Below, one piece after another: positions 26,354 through 34,446 of a stretch of DNA of 64,000 nucleotides. The position numbers and the translations under genes are program-made. How positions within the stretch are numbered: the stretch's first letter is position 1; every line of letters begins with the position of its first letter. The notes beneath the pieces are model-generated. The model did no database searches and had not been told where the DNA came from. It saw only the letters and a list, made by a program, of their open reading frames with translations. The DNA is from Caballeronia sp. TF1N1 (GTDB taxonomy: Bacteria > Pseudomonadota > Gammaproteobacteria > Burkholderiales > Burkholderiaceae), in the NCBI RefSeq assembly GCF_022878925.1, contig NZ_CP084629.1, positions 1 through 64,000 of the forward strand. Reading direction: 5' to 3'.

Positions 26354-26794
26354 ATGGCCCGCAGCGACTCAGACGTTCTTAGGGGGTTTTCGACGCGGTC
26401 CTTCTCCGGCGCCGCGCGCCAGAAGAAGTTGGAGCAGCCGGCCGTAGCGAAGACGGTTGCGCAAATGGCGGAACGTCTAGGCGCGCGTCTGCCGCTGCGT
26501 TCGACACGAGGGCTCGCGCCGGCGGAAGCCGGTCAGCGCTTTATTTGCACGCGCGCCGGACCATCGCAGAAGCGGAGCAAGCCGAGCAGGCGGTGCGCGA
26601 TTCGTCAGACGGTTTTTTCGGAGGACCGCGCATGGGCGCGGCTGCGTGTCTTGCCGGCGCTCAAGTCGTTCCTCGATCGACGCCTTGACCTCAGCATCGA
26701 CATCGTTCTCGACGAAGGCGTCGATGTTGCGTTGCAGGTGCGGAACGCACCGGAGCAGTCGCCAATACGACTCGGGATGCTGGCGGCTAGATGA
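26354..26794 (+). pseudogene. Decayed LysR-family regulator
   Basis: The peptide reads as a broken LysR gene. RSFSGAARQKKLEQPAVAK and MAERLGARLPLRSTRGLAPAEAGQRF correspond to the LysR helix-turn-helix. After a frame change near 26560 the next segment continues in another frame (IAEAEQAEQAVRDSSDGFFG at about 26567-26628), then ARLRVLPALKSFLDRRLDLSI with VLDEGVDVALQVR returns to the first frame. The rest of the effector domain is missing. So there are at least two frameshifts plus deletions. It is convergent with the MFS gene. The remaining 26259-26353 and 26795-26879 hold nothing recognisable. Confidence 0.72.
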
Positions 26795-26879
26795 TGGATG
26801 AATCGCTTGACGCAGTGAGTGGCTCGCGTGGAACGAGACGTGGACCACTTTCCAGGTTCCCACGCCTCGCGCCGTATTT

Positions 26880-28214
26880 TTAGTTTTGTCCTCGCGCCAC
26901 CACGACATCGCGGAACCGAATCTTCCGGGGCAATCCCCACGCGATGAGCACAGCCGTAATCGCGCACACCACGGCGATTGCATAGAGTCCCATCGACGGG
27001 CTCCCCAGCAGGTCCTTGACCTTGCCGACCATATAAGGCGCAACGATGCCGCCGAACTGTCCAAGCGAGTTGATCAGCGCAAGCCCGGCTGCCGCCGCGG
27101 CACCCGTCAGCATTCTGGCCGGGAACATCCAGAAAATGCCGAACGAAGCGATGACACCCGTAGCGGAGATGCTGAGGCCGAGCACGAGCAACACCGTATG
27201 GCCGGGCCATGTGGCGCTGATCAGATAGCCGAGTGCCGCCGCGATCGCGCAGCCGGCCAGATGCCAGCGACGCTCACCGGTACGGTCCGAACTATGACTG
27301 ATGAGCACCGTGCCAGCCATTGCCGCGAGATAGGGAATCATCGTGATCAGACCGATGATGAGCGGGTCGCTCGTGCCCGCGCTCTTCACCAGTTGCGGCA
27401 TCCAGAAGAGGAAGCCGTAGATCCCCATGCAAAGCCCGAAATAGATCAGTGAGAACAGATAGATCACCGGCCAGCGCAGCGCTACGAGGAACGAATGCGT
27501 GCTGTCGACCTTGCGGTCGCGCGAGAGGATCGAGGCAAGAAGCGTCTTCTCCGCAGGCGTCAGCCACTTGGCGTCTTCCATCCGGTCATCGAGCACGATC
27601 AGCACCACGATGCCGAGCAGAACCGACGGCAAACCTTCGAGCAAAAACAGCCACTGCCAGCCGGGCATGCCGTTCAAGCCATCGAAGAACTTCAGGATGC
27701 CGCCGGAAATCGGGCCACCGATGATTCCGCACAGTGCAATCGCCCCGAAAAAATACGAGTTCACGCGACCGCGCCGTTCGGCGGGAAACCACTGCGTGTA
27801 GAAGTAGAGCACGCCCGGCACGAACCCGGCTTCGAGTGCGCCGAGGAGAAAGCGCAGGATATAGAACCAGGTTTCGTCGCGCACGAACATCATTGCCGCC
27901 GACGCGATGCCCCACGAAATCATGATGCGCGCGATCCAGCGTCGCGCACCGGTGCGCACCATGATCGCGTTACTTGGAATCTCGAACAGCAAATAACCGA
28001 CGAAGAATACGCTTGCGCCAAAGCCGTACGCGGCGTCGCTGAAGCCGAGTTGAGCCTGCATTTGCAGCTTGGCGAAACTGATGTTCACGCGATCGAGGTA
28101 AGCAACCACGAAGCAGGCGAGGATCAAGGGAACGATACGTCGGGTTACTTTATTGAAGAGGTGCGCCTCGGCAGCGGTATCCATCTCCGGTATTTCGGTC
28201 AGCGTTTCGAGCAT
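26880..28214 (-). CDS. MFS transporter, anion:cation symporter (ACS) type
   Basis: A 444-residue twelve-segment permease. The family hallmark appears after the first helix as VAYLDRVNISFAKLQMQAQLG, and ARRWIARIMISWGIASAAM, LGALEAGFVPGVLYFYTQWFP and RRGRVNSYFF are typical of phthalate/tartrate/glucarate-type ACS carriers. The start at 28214 (MLETLTEIPEMD) has GGAG correctly spaced; ATGs at 28226 and 28256 are alternatives. It lies 84 bp downstream of the SDR gene on the same strand, so the two may handle import and oxidation of one organic acid or alcohol. Substrate unknown. Confidence 0.87.
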   Translation of the reverse strand: MLETLTEIPEMDTAAEAHLFNKVTRRIVPLILACFVVAYLDRVNISFAKLQMQAQLGFSDAAYGFGASVFFVGYLLFEIPSNAIMVRTGARRWIARIMISWGIASAAMMFVRDETWFYILRFLLGALEAGFVPGVLYFYTQWFPAERRGRVNSYFFGAIALCGIIGGPISGGILKFFDGLNGMPGWQWLFLLEGLPSVLLGIVVLIVLDDRMEDAKWLTPAEKTLLASILSRDRKVDSTHSFLVALRWPVIYLFSLIYFGLCMGIYGFLFWMPQLVKSAGTSDPLIIGLITMIPYLAAMAGTVLISHSSDRTGERRWHLAGCAIAAALGYLISATWPGHTVLLVLGLSISATGVIASFGIFWMFPARMLTGAAAAAGLALINSLGQFGGIVAPYMVGKVKDLLGSPSMGLYAIAVVCAITAVLIAWGLPRKIRFRDVVVARGQN

Positions 28215-28298
28215 ACCTGTCTCCATCGATTTGTTTTGTCTTCTAATTGCGGGCACCGGTTTCCAATCAACCAGTACACGCTGCGCTCGCTCGATTGT

Positions 28299-29084
28299 CT
28301 AGCCGCGTCCTATGAACGGCATCTTGGTTGCCATCACCGTCATGAACTGCACGTTCGCGCCGGGCGGCATGCTTGCCATGTAAGCGACGGATTGCGCCGC
28401 ATGCGCCAAGTCCATCGTCGGCTCCGGCGCTCGCTCGCCGTTTGCCTGAAGAACGCCACCGGCCATTCCCGCGGCCATCTCTGTCAGAACGTTGCCGAAA
28501 TCGATCTGACAGACCGCGATGTCGTACTTGCGCCCGTCCAGCGCGCAGGCCTTCGTCAAGCCACTGACTGCGTGCTTGCTTGCCGTGTAATCCGCGGAAT
28601 GAAGACGCGGCGTATGTGCCGACAAGGAGCCGTTGTTGATGATCCGGCCGCCCGGCGGGTTATTTGCACGCATCCGGCGAAAGGCGGCTTGCGTGCACAA
28701 AAGCGTGCCGATCACATTGATATCGAGCATCGTGCGAAAGCGCTCTATCGAAAGATTCTCGACCGACACGCCTTCCACGCCCACTCCCGCGTTGTTGAAA
28801 AGCAGATCGAGGCGACCGTAGCGTTCCTGCACCGTGTCGAAGAGACGTTGTACCGATGCCGCGTTGGTGACATCGGTGGCAATGGCCATCAACTTGCTGG
28901 CGGATTCGGGAACGTGTTGCTCGTAGTCTCGAATGACCGCGTCGAGCGCCTCTTGCCGACGTCCGGCGAGCGCGACACACCAGCCATCGTTCGCGAGCGC
29001 GTGCACCGTTGCCCGACCAATACCGCTGCCTGCTCCCGTGACGATGGCTACGCGCAATGTCTTCTCTGTGTCGTGTCGAGTCAT
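28299..29084 (-). CDS. Short-chain dehydrogenase/reductase
   Basis: A 261-residue NAD(P)-dependent SDR. The cofactor motif is VTGAGSGIG (about residues 15-23), NNAG follows near 92, and the catalytic Ser and Y-x3-K appear in INNGSLSA and ADYTASKHAV. An ATG at 29084 (MTRHDTEKTLRV) gives the usual length; an upstream in-frame ATG at 29138 would add 18 residues. The insert FGNVLTEMAAGMAGGV is typical of classical SDRs acting on secondary alcohols. A palindromic operator-like site lies about 130 bp upstream. Confidence 0.88.
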   Translation of the reverse strand: MTRHDTEKTLRVAIVTGAGSGIGRATVHALANDGWCVALAGRRQEALDAVIRDYEQHVPESASKLMAIATDVTNAASVQRLFDTVQERYGRLDLLFNNAGVGVEGVSVENLSIERFRTMLDINVIGTLLCTQAAFRRMRANNPPGGRIINNGSLSAHTPRLHSADYTASKHAVSGLTKACALDGRKYDIAVCQIDFGNVLTEMAAGMAGGVLQANGERAPEPTMDLAHAAQSVAYMASMPPGANVQFMTVMATKMPFIGRG

Positions 29085-29148
29085 GACGGCTTCTGTTTGT
29101 TCTCGTCTGCGGTTGGCCCGGAGCGGTTGATCCGGCATGGATAGGCAC

Positions 29149-29224
29149 GTATGACTTTGCAGTGAATCTAGCGAAAACTTTACAGGCCGGGTACTGAGAC
29201 TTTTTGATAGCGGTATGACTTTGC
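29149..29224 (+). repeat. 12-bp direct repeat pair upstream of the SDR gene
   Basis: GTATGACTTTGC occurs at 29149-29160 and again, identical, at 29213-29224. The second copy forms the left half and spacer of the inverted repeat at 29211-29233. Paired sites of this kind often bind one regulator cooperatively. Confidence 0.5.
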
Positions 29225-29233
29225 GTTATACCG
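29211..29233. promoter_or_regulatory. LysR-type operator candidate upstream of the SDR-MFS genes
   Basis: Perfect six-base arms CGGTAT and ATACCG separated by 11 bases; the inner T (29216) and A (29228) give T-N11-A. It is about 127 bp upstream of the SDR start. The cognate regulator is unclear; the decayed LysR gene at 26354 is a candidate former owner. Confidence 0.45.
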
Positions 29234-29747
29234 GACGCTGTCGATTCACACTGCAGATGACGGCCCATTCGGCGCGAGAGCCAGTCCCCGTCTGCGTTCC
29301 CGAGGCGGCAACCACCCCGTAATCCGAATCGAGAACTTCCCTGCTTCGTCACAATCGCCCTTGCGCATAAGGGAATGTGCGTAGTACGACCGTATCGGTT
29401 CGAAAAGAATGGTTCGGCGGCTCGCATATCGATTACGAGCCAGCTTACGCAACCGCAGTTTCGGTAAAAAGGTGCGCCCGCGACGCCACGGCGGAACAAA
29501 TCCCCTCTCGCTCATTCATGTTCTATCGCCGGGAGCCGTTATTGGATAAATGGAGCATCGCATCAGGCACTGTGCGCTCAAGCGACGCTTCATACCCAGA
29601 GCCTGAACCGTAGGCCCGGGTACACGATGAAGCTTCTGCGCATTCAAAACCTTCGGATTCGTCAACTGAGAGAGACGACTACCGATGCAGACGACCAATC
29701 GGTACACCGGGCAAAGACACCACAACGTTGAACCCGAGGATCAAATC

Positions 29748-29921
29748 ATGACGCACTTCTTCAAGCGCTATCTCAAGGATACGCGCGGCATTACCGCGAT
29801 TGAATATGGCCTGATCGCCGGCGTACTTGCGCTCGGCATCATGACGTCCGTCAGCGGCGTCGCCACTCAACTGTCGACCACCTTTTCCGCCATCACGACC
29901 AAGCTCTCTACGATCCACTAA
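29748..29921 (+). CDS. Flp/Fap-type pilin (type IVb), orphan
   Basis: A 57-residue prepilin. The short basic leader MTHFFKRYLKDTRG is followed by the processing site and hydrophobic helix ITAIEYGLIAGVLALGIM, with the conserved Glu at +5 relative to the cleaved Gly. GAGGA lies just upstream of the ATG at 29748. Flp pilins are cut by a TadV-type prepilin peptidase and exported by the Tad machinery to make adhesive fimbriae. No tad, cpa or rcp genes are nearby, so it depends on a locus elsewhere or is unused. Confidence 0.85.
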   Translation: MTHFFKRYLKDTRGITAIEYGLIAGVLALGIMTSVSGVATQLSTTFSAITTKLSTIH

Positions 29922-29971
29922 GCGTGGTCGGCGTTCTCTTCGGGAGTTTCGTGAGCCTCGACCCGGCAACG

Positions 29972-30856
29972 CTAGGCTAGTCGCAGATCCCACAAGACAT
30001 CGAGTACCTGTCGAGTGGTGCGCTCAACGTGCCCCACACGGTGTGCAATGCCTAGCCGACGCCACAATGCCGGGCGCAGCGGACGCATGACGACGCGTCC
30101 GTCGGGCGATGGCGTCGTCGCCTCATGCGGCAGAAGCGCCGCGCCGTAACCTGCCGCCACGAGACTCTTGATCGCGTCGTTGTAGTTCAGCTGAATGCGC
30201 GGCGTCGGATGATGACCCGCCGTCGCAAACCACTCCGCTGTCAGACGCGAGAGACGCGTAGTCGCATCATTCAATATGAGAGGCCGAGCGGCGAGCCAAT
30301 CAGGCGTGACACGGGCGGGACAACGCCAATGCGCGGGCACGAACGCCATCACCGGGTCGCGGCGCCAAGGCTTTATCACGAGTTCGGCCACGGGGAGTTG
30401 AGGCAGCGCGACCAGCCCGACATCCAGTCTCCCATCCGCCAATTGGGACAGCGTTTCATGCGACGTGAGCACCGCAAGCTGAATATCGATTGCGGGATTG
30501 TGCTGGCGCAAGACGTCGAGCGCTTGCGGCAACAAGTGCGCGATCACGCCAGTCGATGCACCGAGCCGCACCCGCCCTTCCAGTCCCTGCACCTGGCGTT
30601 CGATATCGTCCAACGCCTGCTCCGCATCGGCCAGCAGCCGACGCGCGCGTTCCACCAGCAACTCTCCTATTGCCGATGGCCTGACCTGCCCGCGCTTGCG
30701 TGACAAGAGCGGCGCCCCAATGCTGTCTTCGAGTTCAGCGACATGCAAACTGACCGTCGGAGGCGCCAGATGCAGAGCGCGCGCTGCATCGGAAAATGAG
30801 CCCCGCTCGGCAACCGCGATGAGAGTGCGCAAACGGTCAAGGCTGATCTCTCGCAT
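29972..30856 (-). CDS. LysR-family transcriptional regulator divergent from argC
   Basis: A 294-residue LysR regulator with HTH at about residues 4-62 (SFSDAARALHLAPPTVSLHVAELE) and an effector domain containing ASTGVIAHLLPQALDVLRQHNP. The ATG at 30856 gives MREISLDRLRTLIAV; a TTG at 30868 would add four residues. It diverges from argC across about 120 bp that contains a perfect 12-bp palindrome. The likely target is argC and itself. It is not related to the two paralogues of the betaine island beyond family level. Confidence 0.88.
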   Translation of the reverse strand: MREISLDRLRTLIAVAERGSFSDAARALHLAPPTVSLHVAELEDSIGAPLLSRKRGQVRPSAIGELLVERARRLLADAEQALDDIERQVQGLEGRVRLGASTGVIAHLLPQALDVLRQHNPAIDIQLAVLTSHETLSQLADGRLDVGLVALPQLPVAELVIKPWRRDPVMAFVPAHWRCPARVTPDWLAARPLILNDATTRLSRLTAEWFATAGHHPTPRIQLNYNDAIKSLVAAGYGAALLPHEATTPSPDGRVVMRPLRPALWRRLGIAHRVGHVERTTRQVLDVLWDLRLA

Positions 30857-30897
30857 GTTGGCGTCCAAATTCAGAAAAGTTGAATGTTCAAGTCATG

Positions 30898-30909
30898 AAA
30901 TTCGAATTT
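30898..30909. promoter_or_regulatory. Palindrome in the LysR-argC divergent promoter region
   Basis: AAATTCGAATTT is a perfect 12-bp palindrome in an AT-rich patch 42 bp upstream of the LysR start and 70 bp upstream of argC. A near-palindrome TTGAATGTTCAA lies just to its left. These are candidate operator sites for the adjacent LysR protein. Confidence 0.4.
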
Positions 30910-30979
30910 TCTTATTCTAACGATTAGATGAACATAGGCGCTCGTTCTGCTCGTTACCACCACTCGGAGTATCCCGCGT

Positions 30980-31918
30980 ATGAGCGCCCCCATTGTTTTC
31001 ATCGATGGCGACCAAGGCACCACCGGATTGCAAATCCACGAACGGCTGCGTGATCGGACCGACATCACGCTGTTCACGCTTGCCGCCGAAGAACGCAAAG
31101 ACTCACGCCGTCGCGCGGAAGCCATCAACGCCTGCGACATTGCAATTCTTTGTTTGCCCGATGCCGCCGCACGCGAGGCAGTGGACGCTATCGTCAATCC
31201 TGCCGTCAGAGTCATCGACGCGAGTTCGGCCCACCGCATACAGCCGGGCTGGACATACGGCTTTCCGGAGATGACGGCAGGACAAGCCGATCGCATTGCA
31301 AGCGCCCGTCGCGTCACCAATCCCGGCTGCTATCCGACAGGGGCAATTGGTTTGCTGCGTCCGCTGTTGCAGGCCGGACTCATACCCGGCGGCTATCCTG
31401 TCAGCATTCATGCGGTATCCGGCTACTCGGGACGCGGTCGTGCCGGCGTGGAGGAACACCAAGGTAAAGATGCCGTCAACGCGCCTTTATTCCAGGTATA
31501 TGGTCTGGAGCTCGCGCACAAGCACACGCCGGAAATCCAGGCGCATGCCGGACTCGCGCAGCGGCCGATTTTCGTGCCTGCGTATGGTGCGTTTCGCCAG
31601 GGCATTGTGCTGACGGTGCCGTTGGAGTTGCGGCTGCTCGCATCCGACGTGGATGGCGCCACGTTACACGCTTGCCTCGCGCGCCACTATGCGGACGCGG
31701 CCCACGTGCATGTCTTGCCGCCGCATGAATCGAGCGTTTTGCGGCATCTCGATCCTCAGGCGCTGAACGGTACGAACGACATGCACCTGAGCGTATTTTC
31801 CAACGTGGAACACGGGCAGGTTCTGCTGTCCGCGGTGTTCGACAACCTTGGCAAAGGGGCATCCGGCGCTGCGGTCCAGAACCTGAACCTGATGCTTACG
31901 CGGCAATGCCAAGGGTGA
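30980..31918 (+). CDS. argC: N-acetyl-gamma-glutamyl-phosphate reductase, short (ArgC type 2) form
   Basis: A 312-residue enzyme of arginine biosynthesis: NADPH-dependent reduction of N-acetylglutamyl phosphate to the semialdehyde. The glycine-rich start is [19 protein letters not shown], the catalytic Cys is in [12 protein letters not shown] (about residue 117), and [15 protein letters not shown] is the type-2 substrate region. The short form differs from the E. coli type. It diverges from a LysR gene, an uncommon setting for argC, and ends two bases from the convergent ABC-F gene. Burkholderiaceae often carry two argC copies, so this may be the accessory one. Confidence 0.9.
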   Translation: MSAPIVFIDGDQGTTGLQIHERLRDRTDITLFTLAAEERKDSRRRAEAINACDIAILCLPDAAAREAVDAIVNPAVRVIDASSAHRIQPGWTYGFPEMTAGQADRIASARRVTNPGCYPTGAIGLLRPLLQAGLIPGGYPVSIHAVSGYSGRGRAGVEEHQGKDAVNAPLFQVYGLELAHKHTPEIQAHAGLAQRPIFVPAYGAFRQGIVLTVPLELRLLASDVDGATLHACLARHYADAAHVHVLPPHESSVLRHLDPQALNGTNDMHLSVFSNVEHGQVLLSAVFDNLGKGASGAAVQNLNLMLTRQCQG

Positions 31919-31920
31919 AC

Positions 31921-33597
31921 TCAGGCGATGACCTTTTGCTCTCCAGCGGCCTCGCGCATGCGACGTGCTTCGTCGCGCAGGAACTGCTGGTAATCGTCCA
32001 GATCGCCGTCGAAGGGTTCGACGCCGCCCTTGGTTACGAGCCAGAACTCGTCGCATACCGCGCGCAGCAGGGACCGGTCGTGACTGACCAACATCACCGT
32101 GCCTTCGAATTCGTTGAGTGCCATGCCTAGCGCTTCGCGTGTGGCCAGGTCGAGGTGGTTCGTAGGCTCGTCGAGCAGCAGCAGGTTAGGACGCTGCCAT
32201 ACGATCATGCACAGCACGAGCCGCGCCTTTTCGCCGCCGCTCATCGTGCCGACTGCCTGATGAACCATGTCGCCACTGAAGTTGAAAGTGCCGAGGAACG
32301 TGCGAAGCGATTGTTCGGTGCCACTCTGGCCGGGCGCACGCATGTTCGCGGGCGTGTCCTTGGCAAGGCGGATCATGTGTTCCAGCGGCGTGTCGAGAGG
32401 ACGCAGCACATCGAGTTCTTGCTGCGCAAAGTAGCCGATGTTCAGGCCCTTGCCTTCGCTGATTTCGCCCGCAATCGGCGCAAGTTCGTGCGCCACCGTC
32501 TTCACCAGCGTGGACTTACCCTGGCCGTTGGCACCGAGAATACCAATGCGCTGTCCGGCCAGCACCGACCGGTTGATGCCTCGCACGATGACCGTCGGCG
32601 GCGTGCCGGGCTCGGCATCGCTCGGCGCCGGGTAGCCGAAGGTCGCGTCCAGCATCGACAACAACGGGTTCGGGACGTTGAGTGGCTCCTTGAACTCGAA
32701 GTTGAACTCTGCGTCGGCGAGCACGGGCGCGATCTTCTCCATGCGTTCGAGCGCCTTGACCCGGCTCTGCGCCTGCTTCGCTTTCGAAGCCGTTGCCTTG
32801 AATCGGTCGATGAACTTCTGCAGGTGGGCGATCTTGTCCGCCTGCTTGGCCATCGAGGCCTGCTGCAACGCCATCTGCTCGGCGCGCATGTCTTCGAACT
32901 TGCTGTAGTTGCCGCCGTAACGCACGAGCTTGGCGTTATCGACGTGGACCGTTACCTGCGTGACCGCATCGAGGAATTCGCGATCGTGGCTGATCACGAC
33001 CAAGGTTCCCTGATAACGCTTGAGCCACGCCTCCAGCCAGACCAGCGCGTCGAGATCCAGGTGATTGGTCGGTTCGTCGAGCAACAGCAAGTCGGACGGA
33101 CACATGAGCGCGCGCGCCAGTTGCAGCCGCATGCGCCAGCCGCCGGAGAAACTATTGACCGGCTGGCTAAGTTGCGCAGCACTGAAACCGAGCCCCAGGA
33201 TCAGCGCTTGGGCACGCGCGGGGGCATCGTGCGCACCGGCGTCGTGAAGGGCCATGTAGGCGTGCGCCATGCGCATGCCATCGTCGTCGGTCTCCGCGGC
33301 GGCGACTTCGATCTGCGCGGCCAGCAACACGGTGTCGCCTTCAATTACGAAGTCGGTCGCGCTCTGCTCGGTCTCCGGCATCTCCTGCGCGACCTGTCCC
33401 ATCTTCCAGGCAGCGGGAATCGAAAACTCGCCACTGTCCTCGTGCAGCGTGCCATTGAGAAGGCCGAAGAAGGACGACTTGCCGGCGCCATTGCGCCCTA
33501 CGAGGCCGATCTTTTCGCCCGGGGTGAAGGTGACGGACGCGGAGTCGAGTACGACATTGACGCCACGGCGTAGCGTGACATTACGGACGGAAATCAT
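31921..33597 (-). CDS. ABC-F family ATPase (YheS/Uup-like)
   Basis: A 558-residue soluble protein with two ABC domains and no membrane segments. Walker A motifs are GRNGAGKSS (about residue 36) and GANGQGKST (about 350); signatures are FSGGWRMRLQLARAL and MSGGEKARLVLCMIV; both Walker B regions read LLLLDEPTNHLDL. The charged linker between them (KQADKIAHLQKFIDRFKATA) is the tRNA-interaction motif of ABC-F translation factors. The protein ends soon after the second domain (MREAAGEQKVIA), whereas E. coli YheS continues about 80 residues as a basic coiled tail, so this is a short-tailed version. It is convergent with argC. Confidence 0.9.
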   Translation of the reverse strand: MISVRNVTLRRGVNVVLDSASVTFTPGEKIGLVGRNGAGKSSFFGLLNGTLHEDSGEFSIPAAWKMGQVAQEMPETEQSATDFVIEGDTVLLAAQIEVAAAETDDDGMRMAHAYMALHDAGAHDAPARAQALILGLGFSAAQLSQPVNSFSGGWRMRLQLARALMCPSDLLLLDEPTNHLDLDALVWLEAWLKRYQGTLVVISHDREFLDAVTQVTVHVDNAKLVRYGGNYSKFEDMRAEQMALQQASMAKQADKIAHLQKFIDRFKATASKAKQAQSRVKALERMEKIAPVLADAEFNFEFKEPLNVPNPLLSMLDATFGYPAPSDAEPGTPPTVIVRGINRSVLAGQRIGILGANGQGKSTLVKTVAHELAPIAGEISEGKGLNIGYFAQQELDVLRPLDTPLEHMIRLAKDTPANMRAPGQSGTEQSLRTFLGTFNFSGDMVHQAVGTMSGGEKARLVLCMIVWQRPNLLLLDEPTNHLDLATREALGMALNEFEGTVMLVSHDRSLLRAVCDEFWLVTKGGVEPFDGDLDDYQQFLRDEARRMREAAGEQKVIA

Positions 33598-33989
33598 AGA
33601 GAGCTACTTCGAAGAGGATAGGCATGATAGCCGACCGAGCGCGCCAAGCCTGCTTTTTTATGAACATGAGAGTGTGGGATCGCGCGCGATATTCAATCGA
33701 TGTCACGATTTTCGCGAAATGTCCCCGTTAGCGCTCGTCATTCACGCCAAAGGTGCAAGCCATTGAAAATATGGCCTGATGTGCGGGTAATTCAACACGT
33801 CCGTTCGCATCATGCCTTAAAAGAAATTCGCATTGCGGGTGCTTATTAATAACACGTATGGGCTTTTTTTACGGTTGAGCGCCACGAATTACCCACTTCT
33901 ACACTGACGCTCAAGCAAATCACTCGCGATCTCTGGCTAATCGCTCCAAGAAAGTGGCTTAACCGGAATATACTACCTATATAGTTAAA

Positions 33990-34181
33990 ATATCCAAATC
34001 GTGTGGTGTAAATGCGACCTTCTCGCAAGTTGATCTGGATAATCTTCGTTTGAACCCGAGGGCCGATAACGACTGATCGAGAAGAGCAGGAAATGCTGGC
34101 TCGTCGTTCGGTGCGGTTCACTGGTAGAGAGCCGAGACGGCCCATCAGTGCTATTACCCGCGATTTTCGCGGGTTTTTTTT
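33990..34181 (+). ncRNA. Possible small RNA ending at an orphan terminator
   Basis: Inferred only from signals: -10-like hexamers TATACT (33969-33974) and TATAGT (33980-33985) in an AT-rich patch, then about 170-190 bases without a credible protein, then an intrinsic terminator at 34157-34181. The start is approximate and no good -35 box is seen. It could instead be a leftover terminator of a lost gene. Confidence 0.3.
34157..34181 (+). terminator. Strong rho-independent terminator
   Basis: Perfect seven-base stem CCCGCGA/TCGCGGG (34157-34163 and 34167-34173) with a TTT loop, followed by eight T (34174-34181). Textbook plus-strand terminator. It ends no recognised gene and protects dld from upstream transcription. 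Confidence 0.85.
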
Positions 34182-34446
34182 CGCCTTCAAGTTTTGAGAG
34201 GCGCAATTTAATTGGTGCGCCGCGCGGCTGCCTCGATTCGTCGTGTACCGGTGACAGGCGGCCTGCATTTTCCAGATGCGAAAACTGCCCACCGTCGATG
34301 CCCAAGTACATCGCATAGTCCGACCTACTCGTTAAAAACCCTGGAACGACGTAAAGCGAGCCGTCCGGTTTCGATCTTGACGTGTCCGGCGATGTCATTT
34401 CCGGATGAATCGCGTAAAGTTTCACCGTTCGATTCTCCCACTCATC

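Larger units (their letters stand above)
29085..29747. other. Intergenic stretch with operator and repeat, no gene seen
   Basis: 663 bases between the divergent SDR and flp genes. Short open frames here have no recognisable content. The left 150 bp hold a 12-bp direct repeat (29149 and 29213) and an inverted repeat (29211-29233), described separately; the rest shows no clear hairpin or gene. Confidence 0.5.
33598..34446. other. Large AT-richer intergenic region with orphan terminator
   Basis: About 850 bases between the divergent ABC-F and dld genes. Base composition is clearly more AT-rich than the surroundings, and no open frame shows recognisable content. It contains AT-rich promoter-like sequence near 33959-33985 and a strong plus-strand terminator at 34157-34181 with no plus-strand gene before it. 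Nothing recognisable lies between 34182 and 34446. Confidence 0.5.

Noticed and set aside
32155-33573. 472-codon open frame antisense to the ABC-F gene
   Set aside because: Shadow frame; the opposite strand carries two complete ABC domains.
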